Both the position numbers and the translations under genes were made by a program. A DNA stretch of 33,292 nt from positions 1-33,292 of the forward strand of contig JAHFJH010000011.1 of NCBI GenBank assembly GCA_023245995.1, written 5' to 3'. Each line of letters begins with the position of its first letter. Positions within the stretch are counted from its first letter, which is position 1. This document shows positions 1 through 7,855 of this stretch, piece after piece. Source of the DNA: Candidatus Doudnabacteria bacterium. GTDB lineage: Bacteria; Patescibacteriota; Doudnabacteria; UBA920. The notes below the pieces were generated by a model. It worked only from the letters and a program-made list of their open reading frames with translations, ran no database searches and was not told the origin of the DNA.

Positions 1-82
1 TGGCTCCAACCCTAAGTTTGAACAAACCAGACAGGCACTTTTGAGTTAGGTATTAGTTGTTAGATAATATTCTAGTCCACGC

Positions 83-158
83 GCCGTTGTAGCTCAGTTG
101 GTAGAGCATCTCCATGGTAAGGAGAAGGTCTGCGGTTCGATCCCGCACAACGGCTCCA
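83..158 (+). tRNA. tRNA-Thr (anticodon GGT), CCA encoded
   Basis: Cloverleaf: acceptor GCCGTTG/CAACGGC, anticodon stem TCTCC/GGAGA with loop ATGGTAA (GGT), T-arm TGCGG-TTCGATC-CCGCA, followed by T-CCA. Confidence 0.95.
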
Positions 159-197
159 TATAAAAACAACCTACACTAGTAGGTTGTTTTTATATGG
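156..197. terminator. Bidirectional terminator hairpin between convergent tRNA-Thr and tRNA-Tyr
   Basis: Perfect 19-bp arms CCATATAAAAACAACCTAC / GTAGGTTGTTTTTATATGG with loop ACTA; T-rich on both strands. Confidence 0.8.
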
Positions 198-281
198 TGG
201 GCCGAGTAGGATTCGAACCTACGAAGGCGTAAAGCCAGCTGATTTACAGTCAGCCCCCGTTGACCGCTTGGGTATCGACCC
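195..281 (-). tRNA. tRNA-Tyr (anticodon GTA), long variable arm, CCA encoded
   Basis: Reverse complement: acceptor GGGTCGA/TCGGCCC, anticodon arm CTGACTGTAAATCAG, T-arm GTAGG-TTCGAAT-CCTAC, ACCA end. Confidence 0.95.
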
Positions 282-383
282 TCACCAATGTACTTGATTC
301 TATCATGCTGGCCAGTTTTTTTCAAGGTCAAATGGTGCTATAATATAGTCAAATTAACCATCCATTTAAATTTATTTTTGCGT

Positions 384-968
384 ATGCAGCCGCATTTTCC
401 GCACGCTTTGTTAGAAGACACGCCAGAAGCGAATATTATAGGTTTTTTGTTATTTGCTCCGCCACGAACATTTTCTGCAAGAGAGCTTGGTGCTCGTACT
501 AACCTTCGGCCAAATAAGTTGGTAGATAGCCTTGCGAGGTTAGTAGAAGGTGGACAGCTAGTAACCTGCAGTCGCGGTTCTATACGCTACTACCGTCTAA
601 ACCCAAAACATAAATTTTATCCAGAAGTGCGTCAGGCGCTTGTTCGCCGTAGTAAACAGTACGAAGACGAATTGTTCGTGGCAATTAAGAAATTAGGTGT
701 AAAGGGCGCGTTTTTGAGTGGTTTGTTTGTAGGTAAGCCTGACTTAGAAGTGGATATGCTTCTAGTAGGGGACATAAAAGAAAAGTTACTACAAAAGTTT
801 ATAGAAGCCTGTGAACATATGATGGGTCAAGAAGTAAATTATTGTGTTATGGATGTTGCAGAATTTACTGTGCGCCGAAATACTTTTGATAGATTTATTA
901 AAGATATTTTCGACTATCCATACATAACTGTGGTAGACCACGTTACCACAAAACACAAACATGCTTAA
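384..968 (+). CDS. Putative winged-helix transcriptional regulator / nucleotidyltransferase-like protein
   Basis: Uninterrupted ORF; start chosen at MQPHFPHALL, 40 nt after a TATAAT box; wHTH-like N-terminal half (FSARELGARTNLRPNKLVDSLARLVEGGQL). Confidence 0.7.
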   Translation: MQPHFPHALLEDTPEANIIGFLLFAPPRTFSARELGARTNLRPNKLVDSLARLVEGGQLVTCSRGSIRYYRLNPKHKFYPEVRQALVRRSKQYEDELFVAIKKLGVKGAFLSGLFVGKPDLEVDMLLVGDIKEKLLQKFIEACEHMMGQEVNYCVMDVAEFTVRRNTFDRFIKDIFDYPYITVVDHVTTKHKHA

Positions 969-1203
969 CGATCTTGAGGCGGTATACGCTATGGCGCTTA
1001 CAAGGGTGCCAAATCAGTATCATACGGCCGTTTCTATTGCCATTGGGGTGTTGTTGATTTTTAGTTTTGTGCAAATTATTCGTCGGCAGTTTATTTGGTT
1101 TGTTGTACTTGTGGTGTTGTTTCCTGCGTCTCTTCCGGTATTGCGTGGGGTTGCCGACGGCGTTATTGTAGTGTTAAAGTTTCTGTTTGGTTCCCATTCG
1201 TAA
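961..1203 (+). CDS. Small membrane protein, hypothetical
   Basis: 80-aa ORF overlapping the previous gene by 8 nt; two hydrophobic segments. Confidence 0.6.
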   Translation: MLNDLEAVYAMALTRVPNQYHTAVSIAIGVLLIFSFVQIIRRQFIWFVVLVVLFPASLPVLRGVADGVIVVLKFLFGSHS

Positions 1204-1275
1204 GTTTGCTTGCATGTGGATAAGTCTATTTAAGCCCGTAAAAGGGCTTTATTTATTGGACTTGCACAAAGGTAT

Positions 1276-1306
1276 ACGTTCGTATATATTAAACGTGTAC
1301 GAACGT
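1276..1306. promoter_or_regulatory. Inverted repeat upstream of lexA, candidate LexA operator
   Basis: Perfect 9-bp arms ACGTTCGTA (1276-1284) / TACGAACGT (1298-1306); the right arm runs into palindrome GAACGTTC (1301-1308). Confidence 0.45.
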
Positions 1307-1375
1307 TCCGCTATTTTGTTTCCTCTTTATAAGTAAGAAGTGAAATGGCGGAACGATAAAATTAATTATTTTCTT

Positions 1376-1993
1376 ATGAGCAAAGAAATTACAAAAAGGC
1401 AAAAAGAATTACTGCAGTTTATTATAAAGCAAATTCGTGACCATAATTTGCCTCCCTCTATTTCTGAAATGGCCAGCTTTCTCAAGGTAAGCTCTAAGAA
1501 CGCAGTTGCGAAGTTACTTACAGCTTTAGAAGACGAGGGGTTTATTAAAACAGACGGTAGAGCAAGGGGGGTAACAGTGCTAGATGCTCTTGGGGACAGT
1601 TTGGAAAAGGGGCTAGTGCGTGTTCCGTTACTCGGACGTATTCAGGCAGGTGGTCCTACATTGGCAGAAGAGCATATAGAAGAATGGGTTAATTTACCTC
1701 AAACGTTGGTAAAAGGCAGGCGAGACGTATTTTTGCTTAAGGTCCGTGGCGAAAGTATGATAAATGCAGGAATTTACGAAGGCGACCTCGTTATAGTTCG
1801 CCCTACCAAAGAAGCAAAAAATAACGATATTGTAGTAGGCTTGCTTCATGACGAGGCAACTGTAAAGCGACTTATTTACGTTAAAAATCGCGCATATCTT
1901 AAGGCGGAAAATCCAGAATTTCCAAACATATACCCCAAAGAAGAATGGACTATACAAGGTAAAGTAGTGGGGGTAATACGTAATTTAGAATAA
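1376..1993 (+). CDS. lexA: LexA repressor (SOS transcriptional repressor, S24 self-cleaving)
   Basis: MSKEITKRQKELLQFI...SISEMASFL HTH; cleavage Ala-Gly in GRIQAGGPT; catalytic Ser in GESMINAG and Lys in EATVKRL. Confidence 0.93.
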   Translation: MSKEITKRQKELLQFIIKQIRDHNLPPSISEMASFLKVSSKNAVAKLLTALEDEGFIKTDGRARGVTVLDALGDSLEKGLVRVPLLGRIQAGGPTLAEEHIEEWVNLPQTLVKGRRDVFLLKVRGESMINAGIYEGDLVIVRPTKEAKNNDIVVGLLHDEATVKRLIYVKNRAYLKAENPEFPNIYPKEEWTIQGKVVGVIRNLE

Positions 1994-2089
1994 TAAAGTT
2001 TTTAGTCATTAGTTTTTAGTTTAAAGACCACAAAATAATTCTATTTTTTATAGAGTATTGTTTATTGTGGCCAATAAGGAGACAAGGCT

Positions 2090-2284
2090 ATGTCTGAGAT
2101 GGAACTTACAAAAGAAAACATTGTAAAACAATTGCGCAAGCTTTGCGCGCATTGTAGTAGTGGAAGCGCGTTGCAACATCGTTGTGCCGTGCGTGAGCTT
2201 GCTTTGCGTGTTCAAGCTATTCGTGGTGTCCCACTTATAGTAAATGATGAATTTCGCGGGGTTTTAAATTTACAGTATCACTAG
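2090..2284 (+). CDS. 64-aa hypothetical protein
   Basis: ORF with upstream AAGGAGA SD-like sequence; its C-terminal coding part is duplicated at 3291-3353. Confidence 0.6.
   Translation: MSEMELTKENIVKQLRKLCAHCSSGSALQHRCAVRELALRVQAIRGVPLIVNDEFRGVLNLQYH
2210..2272 (+). repeat. 63-bp exact direct repeat, copy 1
   Basis: GTTCAAGCTATTCGTGGTGTCCCACTTATAGTAAATGATGAATTTCGCGGGGTTTTAAATTTA, identical to 3291-3353. Confidence 0.97.
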
Positions 2285-2384
2285 AAGTGTCACTTATCCA
2301 CGTATCTTTTTGTATTGTATACTTACAGTAGGTCGATACCTTATTTAGTATTTATTAAACTATTAACAAAGAAAAATATAACTT

Positions 2385-3164
2385 ATGAGAAATAAATTTA
2401 GAATTACATTTTGTACTTTAGCTTTGGCAGGCTTGGTTGTGCCATTTTCAGTTAAGGCAGTAAGTTTAACTACAGTAACTTCCGCAAGCCCTCAGGGTTG
2501 GAGCACAGCAGATACAAGACCGGGTGGTGCTGTTGGTTTTGTTTTAGACGCTACCGCGCCTAGCGGTGTTGGAGCATTGCAAATGACTACAGATGCCACT
2601 ACAGCGGCTAAGGCTCAATATATGCACGCGGGGAATATAGCTTTGACAGATGTCACAGATCTTAGCTACTACACTAAGCAAAATAGCGCTGCTTTTTCTG
2701 GAGGAGACGTGTCTTATCAACTACCAGTTTTTTTGAATGGTACAAGTGGGTTTACCACCTTTGTTTTTGAACCATATCAAAATGGCACTGTTATAAACGG
2801 GGTGTGGCAACAGTGGGATGTAGATGCAGGCATGTTTTGGTCGTCTCGTAGTGTAACTTGTTCAAACGGTAGCGTATCTGCCGGTTTTGGCGGAGCTCCT
2901 TTTTACACCTTAACTCAAATTAAGACTATGTGTCCGGAGGCTATAGTGCTTGGTTTTGGGGTGAATATAGGTTCATTTAACCCTAGCTATGACGTGGAAA
3001 CTGACTTGGTAAGTTTCAATGGAGACACTTATAATTTTGAACCAACTCTTACTCCGGTAACTAGAGATGAATGTAAAAATGGTGGTTGGAGTACGTTTAA
3101 CACTCCTGTATTTAGAAACCAGGGTCAATGTGTGGCTTATGTAAATTTTGTAAATCTACACTAG
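2385..3164 (+). CDS. Secreted protein with C-terminal 'DECKNGGWSTF...FRNQGQCVAYV' motif
   Basis: Signal peptide MRNKFRITFCTLALAGLVVPFSVKA; C-terminal motif familiar from secreted hypothetical proteins of Actinobacteria and CPR. Confidence 0.8.
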   Translation: MRNKFRITFCTLALAGLVVPFSVKAVSLTTVTSASPQGWSTADTRPGGAVGFVLDATAPSGVGALQMTTDATTAAKAQYMHAGNIALTDVTDLSYYTKQNSAAFSGGDVSYQLPVFLNGTSGFTTFVFEPYQNGTVINGVWQQWDVDAGMFWSSRSVTCSNGSVSAGFGGAPFYTLTQIKTMCPEAIVLGFGVNIGSFNPSYDVETDLVSFNGDTYNFEPTLTPVTRDECKNGGWSTFNTPVFRNQGQCVAYVNFVNLH

Positions 3165-3178
3165 TTTTTTTCTTTGGC

Positions 3179-3207
3179 AAAACACCGGCCTTCTTGGACG
3201 GTGTTTT
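3179..3207 (+). terminator. Rho-independent terminator
   Basis: AAAACACCG ... CGGTGTTTT hairpin ending in a T-run, 15 nt after the stop of the secreted-protein gene. Confidence 0.75.
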
Positions 3208-3221
3208 AATTTGGCTCGTGT

Positions 3222-3365
3222 GTGCGAAGTCTAGTTATTTTGCTCGTATATATACGATATCGGTCTGTGGTGAAAGAACCTGCACTCCGGGTTCAAGCTA
3301 TTCGTGGTGTCCCACTTATAGTAAATGATGAATTTCGCGGGGTTTTAAATTTATCTTACAGGTAA
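3222..3365 (+). pseudogene. Diverged or truncated paralogue of the 64-aa protein (2090-2284)
   Basis: Frame reads ...YRSVVKEPALRVQAIRGVPLIVNDEFRGVLNLSYR*, aligning to HRCAVRELALRVQAIRGVPLIVNDEFRGVLNLQYH*; no ATG in frame (GTG at 3222). Confidence 0.55.
3291..3353 (+). repeat. 63-bp exact direct repeat, copy 2
   Basis: Identical to 2210-2272. Confidence 0.97.
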
Positions 3366-3380
3366 TTTAAAATTTTTTGC

Positions 3381-3386
3381 TATAAT
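3381..3386 (+). promoter_or_regulatory. -10 box (TATAAT) for the DUF1761 gene
   Basis: Perfect TATAAT 33 nt before the ATG. Confidence 0.5.
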
Positions 3387-3418
3387 ATAGGCATATAAAT
3401 ATTAAGTATCTAATTTGT

Positions 3419-3826
3419 ATGAGTGTAAATTTTTGGGCGGTATTTGTAAGCGCACTAGCTTCTATGGTTATAGGTAGTGTGTGGTATGGGCCACTATTTG
3501 GTAAAAAGTTTCGCGTGGCCATGGGTATGGATAAGTGGAGTGCAGAGAAGCAAGCACAAATGAAGAAAAGCATGGGTATGAGCTTTGCCCTGCAGTTTAT
3601 AGCAAGCTTAGTTATGTTTTACATTTTGGCTGTGTTTATGCATGCAGGCGTTGGCGGGGTAACCGGTAACCTTGCTATAGCTTTCTGGACGTGGCTTGGG
3701 TTCGTTGTGCCAGTTAAACTTGGCGATGCTATTTGGGGTGGTAGTTGGACTCTGTTTTGGATAGGCATTTCCAACATGCTTGTTACTCTCCTTGCAGCAG
3801 GTGCTATTATTGGTGCTTGGCGTTAA
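3419..3826 (+). CDS. DUF1761 family membrane protein
   Basis: MSVNFWAVFVSALASMVIGSVWYGPLFGKKF and later hydrophobic segments are typical of DUF1761. Confidence 0.85.
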   Translation: MSVNFWAVFVSALASMVIGSVWYGPLFGKKFRVAMGMDKWSAEKQAQMKKSMGMSFALQFIASLVMFYILAVFMHAGVGGVTGNLAIAFWTWLGFVVPVKLGDAIWGGSWTLFWIGISNMLVTLLAAGAIIGAWR

Positions 3827-3851
3827 ATTCAGTTTAATTATTTATATTTAT

Positions 3852-3880
3852 ATAAAGAACAGGGTATTCCTGTTCTTTAT
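3852..3880. terminator. Bidirectional terminator between convergent genes
   Basis: 12-bp stem ATAAAGAACAGG / CCTGTTCTTTAT, loop GTATT. Confidence 0.8.
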
Positions 3881-3911
3881 TGCGTAATATTTTTTTACTA
3901 TAAAATAGATA

Positions 3912-5045
3912 TCAGCGGATGCAGTTGGCAACGGCGGGTACGACACGGGTGTCGAATGGCGAGGGTAGAATTTCGTTTATAGAGGGGTGTTCAACTAGGT
4001 TGGCTAGAGCTTCTGAGGCATTTGTAAGCATTGCGTCTGTTATTTGAGTAACGCCGTTGTCTAGTGCCCCGCGAAAGATGCCTGGGAAAGCCAAGACATT
4101 GTTTATTTGGTTTGCAAAATCACTTCTGCCAGTGGCCACAATAAAAGCACCGGCACTTAGTGCGTCACTCGGCATAATTTCTGGAATGGGGTTTGCCATA
4201 GCGCAAATAATAGGGTTTGTGCTCATATTACTTACCATGTCTGGTGTTAACAGACCAGCCTTGCTTACGCCTATAAAGACATTTGCGCCCATTATAGCTT
4301 CTGCAAGGCCACCCGAGATGTCATCGGGGTTTGTTTTTTCTAATATTGCAATTTTTTCTGGATTTATGTCAGTGCGACTTTTTGCAATTATACCTTTACT
4401 ATCTAGTAAAACTATGTGAGTAAAACCGTATTTGAGCAATAAGTCTGTTATAGCTAAGCCAGCAGCGCCAGCGCCGTTAATAACAACTTTAGTACTTGTT
4501 TTATCTAGCCCACGAAGTTTTAGAGAATTTATGAGCGCGGCTAAGACTACTACGGCCGTACCGTGTTGGTCGTCGTGCATTACAGGAATATCTAGTTCGG
4601 CTTTTAACCGCTTTTCTATCTCAAAACATTTTGGAGCAGCTATGTCTTCTAAGTTTATGCCGCCAAAGACTGGGGCTATAAATTTTACAGTGCGAATTAT
4701 TTCCTCTGTGTCTTGAGTGTCTAGACAAATAGGGAATGCGTCTACCCCAGCAAAGCGTTTAAAGAGTGCGGCTTTTCCTTCCATAACTGGTAAGCCAGCC
4801 AGAGCGCCAATATTGCCAAGTCCAAGCACTGCAGAGCCGTCGGTGACAACAGCAATAGTGTTTCTTTTTATGGTGTATTCACGAGCGCGGGAAATTTCTG
4901 TTGCTATGACTTCACATACAGCCGCAACTCCTGGGGTATAGGCGGTTGCAAGGTCGTCTTTTGTTTCTAGTGGAACTTTTAGGGCCGTTTCTATTTTACC
5001 TTGATGGGTTTTATGTAGTTCTAATGCTTTTGCTTTATAATCCAT
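3912..5045 (-). CDS. NAD(P)-dependent malic enzyme (oxaloacetate-decarboxylating)
   Basis: Full-length homology by eye: AYTPGVAAVCEVIA, TDGSAVLGLGNIG, NLEDIAAPKCFEIE, PVMHDDQHGTAVV, INGAGAAGLAI. Confidence 0.95.
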   Translation of the reverse strand: MDYKAKALELHKTHQGKIETALKVPLETKDDLATAYTPGVAAVCEVIATEISRAREYTIKRNTIAVVTDGSAVLGLGNIGALAGLPVMEGKAALFKRFAGVDAFPICLDTQDTEEIIRTVKFIAPVFGGINLEDIAAPKCFEIEKRLKAELDIPVMHDDQHGTAVVVLAALINSLKLRGLDKTSTKVVINGAGAAGLAITDLLLKYGFTHIVLLDSKGIIAKSRTDINPEKIAILEKTNPDDISGGLAEAIMGANVFIGVSKAGLLTPDMVSNMSTNPIICAMANPIPEIMPSDALSAGAFIVATGRSDFANQINNVLAFPGIFRGALDNGVTQITDAMLTNASEALANLVEHPSINEILPSPFDTRVVPAVANCIR

Positions 5046-5046
5046 G

Positions 5047-5709
5047 CTATTTATTTTGGGTAAGGAGAGTATCTATTTTTTTCTTAACGTCAGCTACTCC
5101 ACCTTGGAAAATTTGCTCACCATTTACGTAGAAAGTTGGTGTGCCTGGGTTGCCAAGAGTGTCGCCATCGTTTTTGTCTTGATTTATTCTACTACGATTC
5201 GCTTGGGCGCTTATAGATTTATCAAATTTTTCTGCGTCTAACCCTATATTTGCTGCAAGTTGTCTAAAGACTGGTTTTGGGTCGGTTGCGGTTTCCCACT
5301 GTTTTTGGTTTGTATATATAGCGTCTACCATTTCCCAAAATTTATTTTGGTCACCTGCGGCTTCTGCCGCGTCTGCACCAGCAAATGCATTTGGATGTTG
5401 AGGAAGTGGGTAGTGCCTGAATTCAAATTTTACTTTATCTCCATAATCTTTAAACAACTGGTCTACTGCGGGGTTTGCAGAAGCACAGGCTGGGCATTGC
5501 ATGTCACCAAACTCAATGACTGTAATATTGCTGTCTAGTTTGCCACGGACGCGCGGTGTGCTTCTAGCAACTGCTGCAGCCTTGTCTTCGCTACTTGCGG
5601 TAGATGGGTTGGTTGGCTGAGGGGATTTGCTCATGAGAAAAATACCTATACCAACAATAACTACGACAATAGCAATAACAATTCCGACAAGTTTTACTTC
5701 TTTGTTCAT
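5047..5709 (-). CDS. DsbA-family thioredoxin-fold protein, membrane-anchored
   Basis: N-terminal TM; FGDMQCPACASANP (CPAC active site); GTPTFYVNGEQIFQG cis-Pro region. Confidence 0.93.
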   Translation of the reverse strand: MNKEVKLVGIVIAIVVVIVGIGIFLMSKSPQPTNPSTASSEDKAAAVARSTPRVRGKLDSNITVIEFGDMQCPACASANPAVDQLFKDYGDKVKFEFRHYPLPQHPNAFAGADAAEAAGDQNKFWEMVDAIYTNQKQWETATDPKPVFRQLAANIGLDAEKFDKSISAQANRSRINQDKNDGDTLGNPGTPTFYVNGEQIFQGGVADVKKKIDTLLTQNK

Positions 5710-5733
5710 ATGTTTAGGGTAATAAATAATGAA

Positions 5734-6177
5734 TTACGCTACTTTCTTGACTTCTTTTTTAAATAAAAGCATAAGTATTAGCATGGCTAAGAAACCAAGT
5801 CCAGAAAGCAGGGGAATAGTAACAAAGCCAAACCATTCTATAAATTTTGTTGTGCAGGAAATGCCAGCAATGCAAGGTGCAGCGGCTTCGGGTAAAATGT
5901 TGTAATAAAGTAAGTTGTGGAAGATGGATATACCAAGCCCGACTATAGTCAGCGGTAGAACATATTTATAAATGTTTCTATCGCGAGTAATAATTCCTAC
6001 CGCTAGGAGTACTGTAAGTGGGTACATACAAATTCTTTGGTACCAGCAAAGTACGCATGGTGGAAAGTGTCGAATTTCGCTAAAATATAAGCTACCTAGC
6101 ATGGCAACTAAGCTTCCAACCCACGCAATAATTAAGTAGCCCACAGGCCAAGGTTTTTCGTTTGTCTCTATTTGCAT
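5734..6177 (-). CDS. dsbB: Disulfide bond formation protein DsbB/BdbC
   Basis: PPCVLCWYQRICMYPL (CxxC), second pair CIAGISC, four TMs; start chosen at MQIETNEKPW. Confidence 0.92.
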   Translation of the reverse strand: MQIETNEKPWPVGYLIIAWVGSLVAMLGSLYFSEIRHFPPCVLCWYQRICMYPLTVLLAVGIITRDRNIYKYVLPLTIVGLGISIFHNLLYYNILPEAAAPCIAGISCTTKFIEWFGFVTIPLLSGLGFLAMLILMLLFKKEVKKVA

Positions 6178-6394
6178 TCCCAGTAGAGCTTCTTTGCATT
6201 TGTGCCAATTTGAATTGGCGGTGCAATAATTACTTATAAATAATAAACTAGTACCCATATAAGGACTTTTTATTTGCATACTTTATGGAATAAAGCTGTG
6301 CAAAGAAGTCTTACTGAGCATGAGCTAATTGTAGCATATGCATATATTTATACCAGTTTTCCATTTTTTGGTGTTATACTAGAGAAAGAAGCGT

Positions 6395-7765
6395 ATGAGA
6401 AAAAAAATATTAGAAAAAGCCGCTAGCGCTCCTGCTTCTTTTGTTGAGGCAGGTTTTGAAAAACTAAAGAATGTAGAACAAGAATTGGTTAGTAAGGAAC
6501 CGTTGAAGGCCGCCGAGGAGTATTGGCACACGCTTGGGCCTGGTCTTACTACAGGAGCTTCCGACGACGACCCTTCTGGTATTGCCACATATTCGCAGGC
6601 AGGGGCAAAGTACGGTTTTGGTCTTTCTTGGCTTGCGTTATTTACATTTCCTCTTATGGCAGTGGTACAGGAAATGTGCGGACGAATTGGTCTTGTTACA
6701 GGTAGGGGGTTGGCTGCGAATATACGTTTGCACTTTTCTCGTAAAGTACTTTACGCATGTGGTGTTCTTTTGTTTATTGCTAATGTGTTTAACATTGGTG
6801 CCGATCTTGGGGCCATGGCTAAGGGTGCACAGTTGCTTGCACCGAGTTTGAATTTTTACCTTGTCATTGTTCTTTTTGCTTTGATAAGTTTGTTATTGCA
6901 AATTTTTACTACGTATGCTCGTTATGCGCGTTATTTAAAGTATTTAGCTTTGGTGTTGCTTGCGTATATGTTTTCGGCATTTAGTGTGCATATGGACTGG
7001 GGTGCGCTTTTTCGGGCTACCATAGTGCCAACTATTGCATTTACTAAAGACCAAATTTTACTAATTTGTGCAATTTTGGGAACTACAATTTCTCCGTATT
7101 TGTTTTTTTGGCAGACTTCGCAAGAGGTTGAAGAAGAAATTTTGCGCGGAGAAAAGACTTTGGCGGTTCGTCGTAGTTCTGTAACGCCCCGCGAAATAAA
7201 AGATATGCGAACAGATGTGTGGTCCGGTATGTTTATTTCCAACCTTGTAATGTTCTTTATAATTGCCGCATGTGCAGCAACCATTTTTTCACACGGTTTG
7301 GGAGGAATACAAACGGCAGCAGATGCGGCACTGGCTTTAAAACCTTTTGCGGGTAATTTTGCCTTTTGGCTATTTGCTGTGGGAATTATTGGTACTGGTT
7401 TTTTGGCGATTCCTGTTTTGGCAGGCTCTGCCTCGTATGCATTGTCGGAAACTTTTGGTTGGAAACAGGGTTTGTATAGGACTCTTGGTCAGGCAAAAGC
7501 GTTTTACGGGGTCATAATTATAGCAATGGTTTTAGGAATACTTTTAAATTTAACCCACATAGACCCAATAAAAGCGCTTATATACTCTGCTGTATTTAAT
7601 GGCCTCGTTGCACCTCTCGTGTTAGTGTTAATAGTTCGTATGGCAGGTTCTAAAACAATTATGGGTGAAAATGTGAGTGGTCCGCTCGCAACTAGCGTTG
7701 GCTGGCTTACTGTAGCGCTAATGACTTTTTCTGGTCTTGCAGCGATTGTTTCTTTATTTATATAG
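6395..7765 (+). CDS. Nramp-family divalent metal transporter (DDDPSG/SPY subtype)
   Basis: GPGLTTGASDDDPSGIATYSQAGAKYGFG; LGTTISPYLFFWQTSQEVEE; multiple TMs. Confidence 0.92.
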   Translation: MRKKILEKAASAPASFVEAGFEKLKNVEQELVSKEPLKAAEEYWHTLGPGLTTGASDDDPSGIATYSQAGAKYGFGLSWLALFTFPLMAVVQEMCGRIGLVTGRGLAANIRLHFSRKVLYACGVLLFIANVFNIGADLGAMAKGAQLLAPSLNFYLVIVLFALISLLLQIFTTYARYARYLKYLALVLLAYMFSAFSVHMDWGALFRATIVPTIAFTKDQILLICAILGTTISPYLFFWQTSQEVEEEILRGEKTLAVRRSSVTPREIKDMRTDVWSGMFISNLVMFFIIAACAATIFSHGLGGIQTAADAALALKPFAGNFAFWLFAVGIIGTGFLAIPVLAGSASYALSETFGWKQGLYRTLGQAKAFYGVIIIAMVLGILLNLTHIDPIKALIYSAVFNGLVAPLVLVLIVRMAGSKTIMGENVSGPLATSVGWLTVALMTFSGLAAIVSLFI

Positions 7766-7855
7766 TTGTGAATCTACGAGTTAAAAGCGCAAGTTAAACT
7801 GCGCTAAAGAATACTCTATTTATTTACTTTGACCATTGCTGTTATGGTCGTAAGA

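Noticed and set aside
1694-1957. Minus-strand ORF inside lexA
   Set aside because: Antisense to a well-supported gene, no recognisable domain or start signal.
4057-4941. Plus-strand ORFs opposite malic enzyme
   Set aside because: Antisense shadows of a clearly conserved minus-strand CDS.
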